Assembly: GCA_945870505.1 (NCBI GenBank)
Contig: CAMBSN010000007.1
Location: 1-59,132 of the forward strand
Source: Candidatus Kuenenia stuttgartensis
GTDB lineage: Bacteria > Planctomycetota > Planctomycetia > Pirellulales > UBA1268
Direction of reading: 5' to 3'
Length of the DNA stretch: 59,132 nt
How positions within the stretch are numbered: the first letter of the stretch is position 1; every line of letters begins with the position of its first letter. The translations under genes were made by a program, and so were the position numbers. The notes under the pieces are model-generated. The model ran no database searches. It saw nothing but the letters and a program-made list of their open reading frames with translations, and was not told the DNA's origin. Of the stretch, positions 1 through 10,051 are shown one piece after another.

Positions 1-2
1 CA

Positions 3-794
3 CTCGCGATCGTGGGCCCGGCGACGACGCCCGGGTTGTCCGCGAACTTTGTCCACATCTGCCCCAGTGAGGCGATCGCCACCGAGGCTGCCGCCACCAC
101 GCACCTCTTCTTCGCGATGCGGGGTGTGGGGGCCACGCGACTGGCCGACGGAGGGGAGTTTTCGTGGCATGCCGGCGACCTATTCACGCTACCCGCGGGC
201 GGGCCGGCCTTCCACGATGCCGCGGAAGACGCCGCCCTCTACTGGGTTCACGACGAACCGCTGCTCCGCTATCTCGGGGTAGCGCCGCGACAGCCACGGT
301 TTGCGGCCACCGTCTACCGCCGCAAGGCGATCCTCGAGGCCCTCGACGCCGTGGTTCACGATCCCACGAGTGCCGGTGCCAACCGGCTGAGCGTGCTGCT
401 TGGCAGCCGCCTGTTCCCGCAGACCATGACGATCACCCACGTGATGTGGGCGATGTTTGGCCTCCTGCCGGTGGGAGCGGTGCAGGCTCCGCACCGCCAC
501 CAGTCGGTCGCGGTGGATCTGGTGGTGGACGCTAAGCCAGGCTGCTACACGATGGTGGGCAAGTCGCTCGACAAGCACGGCCATGTGGCCGACGGCCAGC
601 GGTTCGATTGGCACCCGCACTCGGTGTTTGTGACGCCGCCGGGCCTCTGGCACTCCCACCACAACGAGTCGGGCCACCCGGCCCACATCCTGCCGATCCA
701 GGACGCCGGCCTGCACACCTACCTACGGACGCTCGACATCCGCTTCGCCCGCGCGAACCACGGCGGGTCTGACGTGGTCGAGAACGCGGGGTGA
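3..794 (+). CDS. Double-cupin protein, gentisate 1,2-dioxygenase-like (5' end outside window)
   Basis: The frame is open to the window edge, so this is probably the C-terminal part of a longer protein; a GTG at 12 is the first in-window start candidate but is unlikely to be the true start. Two cupin barrels are visible. The first holds a glycine-rich strand pair ending in GDLFTLPAGGPAFHD. The second begins at APHRHQS, a metal-binding H-x-H typical of Fe(II) cupins, and continues through WHPHSVFVTPPGLWHSHHN with more His ligands. The two-barrel layout and the HRHQSVAVDLV stretch resemble the gentisate/salicylate ring-cleaving dioxygenase family, which opens aromatic rings with Fe(II) and O2. 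The substrate cannot be told from sequence. It is convergent with the giant gene that follows, with two hairpins in the 108-bp gap. Confidence 0.75.
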   Translation, partial: LAIVGPATTPGLSANFVHICPSEAIATEAAATTHLFFAMRGVGATRLADGGEFSWHAGDLFTLPAGGPAFHDAAEDAALYWVHDEPLLRYLGVAPRQPRFAATVYRRKAILEALDAVVHDPTSAGANRLSVLLGSRLFPQTMTITHVMWAMFGLLPVGAVQAPHRHQSVAVDLVVDAKPGCYTMVGKSLDKHGHVADGQRFDWHPHSVFVTPPGLWHSHHNESGHPAHILPIQDAGLHTYLRTLDIRFARANHGGSDVVENAG

Positions 795-823
795 GTCAGC
801 GCTGGCTGGTGCTTTCCCAGTAG

Positions 824-886
824 CCGCAGGTTTTCAACCTGCGGAACTTGCCGCGTTGGCGTCATGTGCAGGTTGCCAACCTGCAC
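824..886. repeat. Two family A palindromes between convergent genes
   Basis: Perfect 21-bp palindromes lie at 824-844 and 866-886, each with 9-bp arms and a 3-nt loop. Both have the core CAGGTT-N3-AACCTG; the outer three bases are CCG/CGG in the first and GTG/CAC in the second. They sit in the 108-bp gap between the cupin stop and the stop of the giant gene on the other strand. As RNA they would form stable hairpins in both directions and may help termination, but no T-tract follows. Confidence 0.85.
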
Positions 887-902
887 CTACGTCGTGCTCA
901 GC

Positions 903-3900
903 TCAGTTGACGATCGTCAGGTTCCGCGACGCCGACACGTTGTACGGCGTTGCCGTGCCGGGGAACGTGTTCTTCACGACCTGCGATCCCGTGCAGAAGC
1001 CCGATGCGAAGACACCCTGTCGGACGGCGCTCGAGATCACGTTGCCCTGGCCCGCGTTCATGCCCCCGACGAGGGCCCCGGTGGCCGACACCAGCGACAC
1101 ACCCGTTTGATTGCGGTCGAACGTGTTGCCCTGCACGACCGTGTTGGTGCTCGTGCCATTGATCGACAGGCCATTGCCCGAGTTGTTCGCCTGGATTCCC
1201 TTGATGGTGATGCCGGTGGCCGAGGTCAGCCGGATGGCGTCGCCGCTGAAGCTGCTGAAGGCGATGTCGCGGATCGTGCTCCCGCTGGCACCCGAATCGA
1301 GCAAGAGACCGTTGGTAACGCTTGAACTGCCGGAGAGCACGATGCTCTGCGACGTGCCACGGAAGGTCACCGGCCGGCTCACGGAGAGTTGCTGCGTCAG
1401 CGTCATGCTGGCGGCCACGAGGATCTCGTAGTTCGATCCGGGGATGATTGGCAGCGAGTTGATGGTGGTGATCGCGCTGTTGAGCTGGGCAGGCGTTGTG
1501 ATCGTTCCGCCCACCTGAATGCCCTTGCCCGGCGGCAGGAGGATCGGATTCCCCACGATGCGGCCGTTGTTCCGGATGCCGATGGAGCCCTGCACGGCTC
1601 GTAGGTCAAGCGTGCCGCCGGCTTGGAGCAGACCGTTTGCCTGCGGGCCGACATCGACGCTGCCACCGTTGGTCGTGGTGACCGTCAGTTGCTGCGGGGC
1701 GGTCACGGTGCCGACCGACAGCGGTCCCACCGAGGTGATGGCGACGCTACTGCTGTCGGCATACGAGAACAGTCGGCTGCCGTTACTGACCGTCAGTGCA
1801 TCGAGGTTGTTTGCGGGGTTCAGCAGATTGATGGTGCCGGCGGTCGACGTGATCGCGAGCGAACTGCCCGTCATTGGAGCTGTCTGCGTCAGGTTGCCAC
1901 CAACTGTCAGGCTCCCAGTTCCCATCGTGAGCCCACCGAGCGACAGGGCCGACGCGTTGACGAACGAGACGGCCCGGTTGCCGTTGGAGATCGTCGCGGC
2001 GGCGACGCTATTCGCGGCATTCGTCAGTGTCACCGAGCCCGCGGTGGCGGCCACCGTGAGCGAGTTGCCCACAATCCGGCTTGTCTGCGTCAGGTTGCCC
2101 CCGACGTTGAGCGTAGTGCTGTCGGCAGCGATGCCTGTCAGCGAGAGGTCGTCCGCGTCGGTGAAGATGACGCGACGGCCAGGATTGCTGACGGAGAGCG
2201 TATCGACGTCGTTCACGGCAGTGTTCAGGAGTACGCCGCCATTCTGTGTCGCCGTGGAAATGACCGTGAGCAGCGAGCAGGTGATCGGTGAGCTGTTCTG
2301 GGTCAACTTGCCGCCGACGGTCAGTGTGGCAGTGCTGGCAGTCAGGCCAGCGATCACAAGATCATTCTTGTCTGTGAAGGAGACGACGCGACCGGGATTG
2401 CTCACGGTGAGCGTGCCGACGTCGTTGGTGGCGTTGGTCAACTGCACGCCGCGGGCCGTCGAGGTGATGTCGAGAGTGGTGGCGGTGATGGAGCCCGAGG
2501 CAGTCTGCGACAGCGACGGACCCGCAACGATCGGTGTCCCAACAACCAGGGTGACGGGCCCGGCGACGATGGTGTCGATCACGAGTTCGTTGGTGTCTCG
2601 GTACCTTACGGCGCCCGCACCGTTATTGACGGAGAGCGTGCCGACGTTGTTGCCGACGTTCGCCAGCGTGATCGCATTGCCGGCCCCGGTGATGTCGAGG
2701 GCCGACGCCTGGATGGTCGCGGCCGTCTTCTGCGTCAGCACCCCCTTGGTGGCGAGCGCCAGCGGGCCGTTCACCGAGACGTTTCCGAGACTGATCGAAC
2801 TCGTCGACAAGGTCGCAGGCCCGCCAGCGACGATCGCCAGTTCTGAACCGGTGATCGTGGTGACGCTGGCCGCATTCGCGGCCGTGATCGCACCAGTCGC
2901 CGAGAGCGAAACCAGACCGCCTGTGGTCTGGAGGAGGCCCTTCGACTGGACGCCGATGCCGCCATTCGTGGCCGTCACGGTGATCGAGCGGCCTGCCCCT
3001 CCCGCAATCACGGGATCCGTGATTACGACATCGGGAGCGGTGATCGTGATGTCGCCGTCAACAGTCGTGGCCCCCGTGATGGTGACTGTCTGTGCGTAGG
3101 GCCCGAGTGTCAATGGCCCAGTTGTGGTGAGATTTGCCCCTACGGAACTGTACGACCCGGCAAGCGACGGAGCCGACTGGGCATACCATACGAGTGACTG
3201 AGCCGTGATCGACGTGGAGAGTTGCTGCGAGATCGCCCCGTTTCGCGCCTCGAGCGTCACTCGATCTCCAGGCGCGGCCACGTTGGCATTGAGTGCGATG
3301 CCGCCACTCATCGACTTCAGCGACACGTTGCCGTCGCCGGTCGCGGCGGATCCAGTGGAGACGCCCGGAGCCGCGACGCTGAACGTGCCGGCGTTCACGA
3401 AGGAGACGTCGCCGCTTCCATTGACGATCGACACGACCGAGACGTTGTTCGTTGAAGCGGTGAGGACGACGGCCCCAGTGCCGTTGGTCGCGGTGAGGCT
3501 AGCGGCCGTGATGTTGCCAGTTGATTGCGTGATGCCGCTAACGGCTGAGAGCGAGACGGACTGCCCGGCAGCCGCAATCGCACCCAGCGTCAAGGAGTTT
3601 GCCGCAGTGAGGATCACCGGCCCCGCCGTCGTTGTCGATGTGACGGATGAAACGTTCGTCTTGAGGTCCACGGACTTCGCCGCGATCGTGAGCGATCCAC
3701 CTGCAACGCTGGTGTTGGTCGGCATCACATCGACCACAACGCCGTTCTTCGCAGTGAGTGAGATCGGGCCGGAATCCGTGACGATGCTGCGCTTACCGTT
3801 GACAGCGAACGTGATGTCACCGCTGCTCGCGTTGACCGTCACCGAGTTGCCTGCTGTACCGGTCCTCACGACATCGATGATCCGCACGCTTGGAGCGGTG

Positions 3901-6900
3901 ATTGTGATGTTGCCGTTGACGGTGGTGGCGCCAGCGATGATGAGAGGATCGGCCGTGGAGGTGATCGGAAGGTCGCCGGGGGCAGTCAGGTTTGGCCCGA
4001 TCACCGTGTAGGTGCCCGCGAGCTGCGGGACGGGTGCCTGTTGGGCGAACCAGACGAGCGTCTGGGAGTTGATCAGGCCCGCTGTCTGCTGCAGAAGTCC
4101 GTTGCTGGCATCGAGCGTCACGCGGTCGTTCACCGCGGAGACGGTGGAGGCCAGCATGATGTTGCCGGTGACGGCGGTGAGCGTCGCCGAACCGTCACCG
4201 GAAGCAGCACCGCCAGCACTCACGCCGGGAGAAGCGACGGTAAAGCCATCGGCGTCAGTGAATGCCACATCGCCGGCTGCTGCGGAGAGCGTTACGGAGT
4301 CCACGTCGTTGGCGCCATTCGTGAGCGCGATTGCCCCGGCGGTGGAGACAACGGCGAGCGTGGTGCCGTTTATCGCGCCGGTCTGTGTGAGCGGCCCACC
4401 GACTTTGAGACTGATTGGGCCACCGATGATAGACGCGATACTCAGGCCATTCGTGTCGGTGAACGACACGGCCCGACCGCCGTTGTTGACCGTCAGGGAG
4501 CCGACGTCGTTGTTGGCGTTGGTGAGCGTGATGACGCCGCCCGTGCTCGTGGCGACGAGCGATTGGCCAACGATCGACTGTGACTGCGTGAGCGGGCCGC
4601 CCACCGTGATCGTGACCGGACCCGTGGTGGAGATGCCCCTGGCGAGGAGATCGTTACCGATGCTCAGAGAATCGGCATCCTGAAGCGAGATCGCTCCTCC
4701 CGCACCAGTTGCGGCAGCGACATTGGAGGCAGCTAACATGGCGTCAATCGACCCGGAGGCCGAATCGACGACCACGCTCGTGGCCGTGATCAAAGAGGCC
4801 GGGGTGAGCGTCGTGATGCTGCCGGCGGCGGCGATGGTCGCCGTGTTGCCAGTGGCGGTGACCGTGCCGACCTGGATGGAGGCGGCGGGACTGGTCGTCG
4901 TGAGGTTGACCCGGCCTGCGGTGATGACCGAGGCCGCCTCGATCGTGCGGGCTGAAGTGACCGTGATGTCGGCGCCGGTGCCCACGCCCGTGAGGCTGGC
5001 CAGCTGGAGGGGCGTCGTCCCCGTGCCCTGATCCCGGAGCGTGATCGGAGCGGTCTTCTGGAGCGTGCTGGCCGTGAGCACATCCACGGTGGTGTCCAAG
5101 TCGATCCGGCCGTTTGCCGACTTGAACGTCGCGGACTGGGCCACGATGTCAGCAGTTGGATCGACTGTGCTTTCGACAATGTCGCCGTAGGAGTCGATCG
5201 AGACCATGCCACTCGGGCCCGCGTCGATGAGCCCGACCAACGTGCTTCCGCCGAGGGCCGCAGTGCCGACCTTGAAGGTCGCGTTTCCGCCGCCGGACAA
5301 GACAGCCGACGTGATCACAAGTCCGTCGTCATCCTGCACATCGAGGGTGCTGCCGACGCTGGTGAGCGTGGCGGTCAGGGCCTGAGCCTTGGTGAGCAGT
5401 GTGGCGGTTTTGTCTGCGGCCACGATCACGTTCCTGGGGGCCGTGATCAGAGTCGTGCGGCCGGCGGTGGAACTGGTGATAGAGCCACCGACGGCGTTGA
5501 GGGTGACATCCCGCTGCGATGTGACCGTGCCGTCGATGAAGAGGTTGTTGGTGCTGGCGGTGAGTGTGACGTCAGTGTTGGCGCCAACAGTCGCGATGCC
5601 ACCAGTAACCTTGAGGTCGGGGGCCGTGAAGGCGATCGATCCATTGACCGTCGTGGCCCCTTCGACCGTGAGGCTGGAAATCGATGTGTAGTCGATGTTA
5701 CCGGCATCGGTGCGGTTGATCAGCACTGTGGGGTAACTGCCGAGGCTCGCCGGGGGGGCCGTATTGGCGAATAGTTTCGACCGCAGGCTCAGACGCGCAG
5801 CGGTCAACTTGGCGAGCGGATCGACGACCGGCATGCTGTTGGGGGTGTCGATGATCAGTTGGTCGCTGGCGGAGACGTCGGCCAGCGGGCCGAATCGCAG
5901 CGCCGCTGGGTCGGAGCTGGTTTGGCTGACATAGTTGCTGATGAAGCTCACGTCGCTGCCCGGGCCTTGGGCGGCAACCTGGCCGTTGACGATGACCGCG
6001 CCCTTGTCAGCACGGGCAATAACACTGCCGTTCTGGGCGGCAACCCGGGCGGTCCCGGTCGCGTTTGCGATGGCGGTGTTGCTGACCAGGGAACTCAGCG
6101 TGATGGTGCCGACCGTGGAGCCGACTCGACCGGCCACCACGTCGCCGTAGGTCGATGAAAGCGAGACGTTGCCGCCAGCCGCCACCGAGGTTGCCGTCAG
6201 CGTGCCGGCACTCAACACGACGACGTCTGCGGCAGTTCCGCTGCGGACATCAGCGAGTTCCACTTGGGACGCGTTGTCGAGCGTGATCGAGCCGGGCGCG
6301 ACGGCCGAAACCGTGCTTGCTGTGGTCTTCGTGTTGATCAGGCCCGTGCCGCCCGTGCCGGCAGTGAGAACCACATTCTGACCCTGCAGGCGTCCCTGGG
6401 TGGGGGATCCACTGATGTCGCCCGCAGAGGCGACACTGACGTTTCCGCCAGTGGCCCTGAAGACGAGCGGCGTGACACCGACCGTGGGATTGGTGAAACT
6501 CGCGAACCGCACCAGTGAGAGCGTCGCCGTCGCGATCGCATTCTGCGAGAGGAATACCGACGTTCCATCCGCCCCTACGCCGGTGATTATGGATCCCGCA
6601 GGAATTCCCTCGCCTTCAACGGCCATCCCGATCGTGAGGCCTTCCGTAGACCTCAGGCCGGTCAACAGATTGCTGTCGGCTGTCAGCGTCGCCGTCATGA
6701 CGATGGAGTTGTCCACCAGCCAACTGGTGCCTCGGCCGACCGTGCCTTCGCTGACGTACACAAACGTGTCGTACGCGAAGTTCGCTCCCAAACTGGCGTC
6801 GGAGGCGCGAGTCCACGCACCGGTAGCTGCAAGATAGACGCCGTTGACCGAAGGGGTGATCTGGTTCTTGACGAGCACGCGGTCGCCGGCCGCGAGTTTG

Positions 6901-9743
6901 ACGCCATCGATGGTCAGAAGTCCGGCAAGCGCTTCCAGGTTGACGGTCGTGGCCACCCGTACCGAGCCGATCGTGTTGGACGGACTCCAGAAGTTCGACC
7001 GCTGGCTCTCGACGAGGAAACCGCCGAAGCGAAGATCCGTGGTGCCGACCTGCACCGCATCGTTCAGCAACGCGAAGCCCTGACCGCCGTTGGACGTGCC
7101 GCTTGTGATAAAGACGTACGACCCTGCCCGCAGTTCCGCCGTGGTGTCGGCGTCACTGGCGCGAACCCAAGGCCCTACGCTGGCGAGGTAGATGCCGTTG
7201 TCGGCTTGATTGGCTTGGTTCTTCACCAGCACCCGGTCACCCTCGGTGAGGGTGACGCCATCGACGGCAGTCAGGCCGTTGGTGGTGAGATCGATCGCGC
7301 CGGTCGTGGCGGCTTTCGCGGGACCGTAGGCGAGCGTGGCCGTAACGGGCACGAAAGCAAGTCCCGTGCCTGTCTGACCCAGGATCGGATTCGCGGGGTT
7401 CTGGAAGACCCACCCGCCTTTTTGGGTCTGGCCTTCGATCGCGAAGGTGACGAATCCCGGCACCAGCAGGGCGCTGGTATTCGCGTCGGCGGCGCGGATC
7501 CAACTTCCGGCCGAAACGACATAGATGCCGTTCTCCGTGGCCGAAGATTGATTCTTGACGAGGACGCGATCTCCGGCGGTCAGCGTGACGCCGTCGATCG
7601 TCAGCAGGCCGCCCGTCGCGAGATCGACCGCAGCAGTCGTGGCTGCCCGCACCGGCGTCTTCAGTTGGCCGCCGGCTTGGACGAGGGCATTGATCGTCGA
7701 GGGTCCCGTCTTTGACTGGAGCGAAACGCCGCGGGCGCCTCCGGCCGTCACGCTACTTCCCAGGGTAAGCGTCGGCGAGACGAGCAGCACGTTGCCGTTA
7801 CTCGATGACACCGAACCGTCGAACGACAGGGATGTGGCCGCCATGACGGTGAGGTCGCCGGCCGTCCGGACCGCGGATCCCTTGATCGACAGCTTGCCAG
7901 TTGCGGAAGCGAGCGTGATCGGACCGCTGCTCGCAGCCACGGAGTCCACGGTCAGGTCATTCGTGTCCTCGATGGCGACGGTGTAGCGGAACGGAACGCC
8001 GCTCGCGCTGACACCGGAATCGAACCGCAGGTTGTTGACCGCGGTCTTAAGATCGACTGTGCCGCCCCCGGGCTGGCCCAGCGTGAAAGCCACCGTGTCG
8101 CCGGTCAGAAGGCCCGTTTGTGTGCCAGTCGAGGACGATCGCGTCGTAAACTCGTACTGGTCGGCGGATCCCTGGGCGGTCAGAAAGTAGGCCTGCGAGG
8201 CCGCGGAGACGTTGCCCTCGAAGCGAATGTCGGTGGATTGGGCATCAATCGCCAACTGCCCGGCCTGTCCTGGCGTGGTGGTCAGGGAGCCTGCTTGCGA
8301 GACAAAGATCTCCCCGTGGGCTCCCTGGCTCCCCGCGACCTCGAGGTCAAAGCTTGGCGCTTCGGCATTGGCGAGCACCCGCAGCGAGGACGTCGCGCGG
8401 GTGTAGCCGCTCGGCCGCGGCACGGTGAACTTGAGCGAGACGTTCGTCTGGGCACTCAACGGCGGCTTCGAGAGCGTGATCGAGTTGGTGAACGAATCGA
8501 CCGCCACCACCGTCGTGTCCGGCTGGATGCCAGGTCCGCTCACGAACAGGCCGCCTCCGCCATACAGGTTCGCGACCGACGAGACGTTGGTGACGACGTT
8601 CGGCGTGGGCGAGGTGGGGTCGAGGTCGCCGCTCCGGGTTAGCACGTTCCGCGGACCGCCGATTGCGATCCGATTGACGCTGCTGACGTCCTGATTGATC
8701 GTCACCTCGGAGGCGTACAGGTTAAGCTGTCCGACACCGATGACCCCGTCATAGGCCCTGTAAAATATAGGATCGACGTCGACTCCAGGCGTGTCGCCGC
8801 TGTCGTCGCCCAGTTTGCCGTACCAGGAACTGTTGATCGAGATCCTGGAGCCCACCGGTGCCAAATCGACGATCAGTCGCTGGTCGAGGTCCTGACCCTG
8901 CGACACCGTGAAGCTCTGCGGGTGTGCCGGCGACGGATCGAAGTATTCGTACGGAGCGTTCGTGACATCGAGGTTGTCGAGCGAGCCGAAGTCGCCGCTG
9001 GAGGTCGGGAAGCGGAAGGATACCGACGTCACGTAGTCGCTCGTGAGCGGCGAGTACGAAGTGAAGACAGTTCCTGTCGGAACGGCGAGTTTAGCATCGG
9101 ACCAGTCGTCGGGATTGATCTGCGTGAATGTGATAGCGCCGCCGCTGAACGCCGCCAGGGACCCGACTTGATAGTTGAAGGCGAGGAAGTGGATGCCGCC
9201 ATCGGGATCCGTGTAGTCGATGACACCCCTCCCGCTGATGCCGAGCGGATTGATGCCTTGAAGCAGCGGATCGGTCTTGTCAGCAAGATTGAACGAGGCA
9301 AAGTTGCCGACCGTGTTGATCGGGATCGCGTTCGGCACAACCGTGGCCGGGTCGCTCGTCGCGAACAGAGACTTCTGGTGGCCGGCGCTCGTCACGAAGA
9401 ATGTCGTGCACTGCGAGTTGCCGACGAGGAGGGCGAGCGTAGTGGCGTTGTTGAAGGAGGGGTTGTCGGCGATCTTGACCAGCGGCGTTCCCGAATCGAA
9501 ACGCGTCAGGTAGATGTCGCGGCCGAAGCCGTTGGAATCGACCTGATCGTCGATCGTGATGTTGTAGGCAAATGTCGCCGGGGTCGTCGTGAGCGTGGTG
9601 GCCGTGATGTTGTAGGCCAGCGGCAGCCGCGCCTCGAGAACCTCGGGTGAAAACGCCACGTCGTGCCGTGGCACGGTCCGGCGACTCCTGCGGCGAGCGC
9701 GGCCAGCAAGGGAGCGACCACGAAAAAAGCCGTCAAACAGCAT
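903..9743 (-). CDS. Giant LEPR-type surface protein with beta-helical repeats (2946 aa)
   Basis: The N-terminus is Arg-rich (about residues 1-30) followed by LEARLPLA at 36-43, which resembles the LEPR-XLL sorting motif of large planctomycete surface proteins. Residues about 45-340 form a unique N-terminal region. Near residues 700-770, 815-885 and 930-1000 there are three copies of a module built on DGVTLTAGDRVLVKNQ...NGIYV, known from phage tail and adhesin proteins. From about 1100 to 2720 there are long tandem repeats rich in Thr, Ala, Val and Gly (units such as LTVGGNLTQ...TLTVSN), typical of filamentous-hemagglutinin-like beta-helices. The last 170 residues look like a right-handed beta-helix (RDIAFSSFSGDAIRLTS, NGLSINGTSTNTVVQGNTFDRN). 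Cysteines are almost absent. Start ATG at 9743 follows AGGG with 9-nt spacing. The likely role is an extracellular adhesin or envelope component; the partner is unknown. Confidence 0.85.
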   Translation of the reverse strand: MLFDGFFRGRSLAGRARRRSRRTVPRHDVAFSPEVLEARLPLAYNITATTLTTTPATFAYNITIDDQVDSNGFGRDIYLTRFDSGTPLVKIADNPSFNNATTLALLVGNSQCTTFFVTSAGHQKSLFATSDPATVVPNAIPINTVGNFASFNLADKTDPLLQGINPLGISGRGVIDYTDPDGGIHFLAFNYQVGSLAAFSGGAITFTQINPDDWSDAKLAVPTGTVFTSYSPLTSDYVTSVSFRFPTSSGDFGSLDNLDVTNAPYEYFDPSPAHPQSFTVSQGQDLDQRLIVDLAPVGSRISINSSWYGKLGDDSGDTPGVDVDPIFYRAYDGVIGVGQLNLYASEVTINQDVSSVNRIAIGGPRNVLTRSGDLDPTSPTPNVVTNVSSVANLYGGGGLFVSGPGIQPDTTVVAVDSFTNSITLSKPPLSAQTNVSLKFTVPRPSGYTRATSSLRVLANAEAPSFDLEVAGSQGAHGEIFVSQAGSLTTTPGQAGQLAIDAQSTDIRFEGNVSAASQAYFLTAQGSADQYEFTTRSSSTGTQTGLLTGDTVAFTLGQPGGGTVDLKTAVNNLRFDSGVSASGVPFRYTVAIEDTNDLTVDSVAASSGPITLASATGKLSIKGSAVRTAGDLTVMAATSLSFDGSVSSSNGNVLLVSPTLTLGSSVTAGGARGVSLQSKTGPSTINALVQAGGQLKTPVRAATTAAVDLATGGLLTIDGVTLTAGDRVLVKNQSSATENGIYVVSAGSWIRAADANTSALLVPGFVTFAIEGQTQKGGWVFQNPANPILGQTGTGLAFVPVTATLAYGPAKAATTGAIDLTTNGLTAVDGVTLTEGDRVLVKNQANQADNGIYLASVGPWVRASDADTTAELRAGSYVFITSGTSNGGQGFALLNDAVQVGTTDLRFGGFLVESQRSNFWSPSNTIGSVRVATTVNLEALAGLLTIDGVKLAAGDRVLVKNQITPSVNGVYLAATGAWTRASDASLGANFAYDTFVYVSEGTVGRGTSWLVDNSIVMTATLTADSNLLTGLRSTEGLTIGMAVEGEGIPAGSIITGVGADGTSVFLSQNAIATATLSLVRFASFTNPTVGVTPLVFRATGGNVSVASAGDISGSPTQGRLQGQNVVLTAGTGGTGLINTKTTASTVSAVAPGSITLDNASQVELADVRSGTAADVVVLSAGTLTATSVAAGGNVSLSSTYGDVVAGRVGSTVGTITLSSLVSNTAIANATGTARVAAQNGSVIARADKGAVIVNGQVAAQGPGSDVSFISNYVSQTSSDPAALRFGPLADVSASDQLIIDTPNSMPVVDPLAKLTAARLSLRSKLFANTAPPASLGSYPTVLINRTDAGNIDYTSISSLTVEGATTVNGSIAFTAPDLKVTGGIATVGANTDVTLTASTNNLFIDGTVTSQRDVTLNAVGGSITSSTAGRTTLITAPRNVIVAADKTATLLTKAQALTATLTSVGSTLDVQDDDGLVITSAVLSGGGNATFKVGTAALGGSTLVGLIDAGPSGMVSIDSYGDIVESTVDPTADIVAQSATFKSANGRIDLDTTVDVLTASTLQKTAPITLRDQGTGTTPLQLASLTGVGTGADITVTSARTIEAASVITAGRVNLTTTSPAASIQVGTVTATGNTATIAAAGSITTLTPASLITATSVVVDSASGSIDAMLAASNVAAATGAGGAISLQDADSLSIGNDLLARGISTTGPVTITVGGPLTQSQSIVGQSLVATSTGGVITLTNANNDVGSLTVNNGGRAVSFTDTNGLSIASIIGGPISLKVGGPLTQTGAINGTTLAVVSTAGAIALTNGANDVDSVTLSAAAGDVAFTDADGFTVASPGVSAGGAASGDGSATLTAVTGNIMLASTVSAVNDRVTLDASNGLLQQTAGLINSQTLVWFAQQAPVPQLAGTYTVIGPNLTAPGDLPITSTADPLIIAGATTVNGNITITAPSVRIIDVVRTGTAGNSVTVNASSGDITFAVNGKRSIVTDSGPISLTAKNGVVVDVMPTNTSVAGGSLTIAAKSVDLKTNVSSVTSTTTAGPVILTAANSLTLGAIAAAGQSVSLSAVSGITQSTGNITAASLTATNGTGAVVLTASTNNVSVVSIVNGSGDVSFVNAGTFSVAAPGVSTGSAATGDGNVSLKSMSGGIALNANVAAPGDRVTLEARNGAISQQLSTSITAQSLVWYAQSAPSLAGSYSSVGANLTTTGPLTLGPYAQTVTITGATTVDGDITITAPDVVITDPVIAGGAGRSITVTATNGGIGVQSKGLLQTTGGLVSLSATGAITAANAASVTTITGSELAIVAGGPATLSTSSISLGNVSVNGPLALATKGVLTQKTAATIQASALDITGAGNAITLANVGNNVGTLSVNNGAGAVRYRDTNELVIDTIVAGPVTLVVGTPIVAGPSLSQTASGSITATTLDITSTARGVQLTNATNDVGTLTVSNPGRVVSFTDKNDLVIAGLTASTATLTVGGKLTQNSSPITCSLLTVISTATQNGGVLLNTAVNDVDTLSVSNPGRRVIFTDADDLSLTGIAADSTTLNVGGNLTQTSRIVGNSLTVAATAGSVTLTNAANSVAAATISNGNRAVSFVNASALSLGGLTMGTGSLTVGGNLTQTAPMTGSSLAITSTAGTINLLNPANNLDALTVSNGSRLFSYADSSSVAITSVGPLSVGTVTAPQQLTVTTTNGGSVDVGPQANGLLQAGGTLDLRAVQGSIGIRNNGRIVGNPILLPPGKGIQVGGTITTPAQLNSAITTINSLPIIPGSNYEILVAASMTLTQQLSVSRPVTFRGTSQSIVLSGSSSVTNGLLLDSGASGSTIRDIAFSSFSGDAIRLTSATGITIKGIQANNSGNGLSINGTSTNTVVQGNTFDRNQTGVSLVSATGALVGGMNAGQGNVISSAVRQGVFASGFCTGSQVVKNTFPGTATPYNVSASRNLTIVN

Positions 9744-10051
9744 CGGGGCAACCCTTCAGAAAAAGCACGGTCAGTCCGTACGTCGACCGCAGACAAACGT
9801 TCTACGCTGCCAGGACGACCCAGGTTCGATTAAAAAGGAGTTTCCGGGCATACGCAATAATCCGGCAGTTCTTTCGGAATCTGGCGGCTGCCGCCTTGAC
9901 CGGGGGGGCGGGAGCCGTCAAACAGCCCCAACGGAGCCCGTAAAAGCCCCCGTAATCGGTCGTGATCCACCGGAGATGCTTCTGATTCAACGGGCCATCC
10001 GCCGCCGAGTTGCCGGTAGCAGGTTTGGATCGTGAGGATCGGCCCGTCGCC
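9744..10051. other. Intergenic gap between BBP7 and the beta-helix giant
   Basis: About 308 bp between the stop of the BBP7 gene at 10052 and the start of the giant at 9743, both on the minus strand. It holds a G-run-rich stretch at 9901-9912 and an AT-rich stretch around 9830-9865 that could carry the giant's promoter. I see no convincing -35/-10 pair at proper spacing and no coding frame I would support. Confidence 0.5.

Noticed and set aside
1519-3099. 526-codon plus-strand frame (and several others) opposite the beta-helix giant
   Set aside because: It mirrors the repetitive codons of the minus-strand gene and its translation has no recognisable domain or start signal; a shadow frame in GC-rich DNA.
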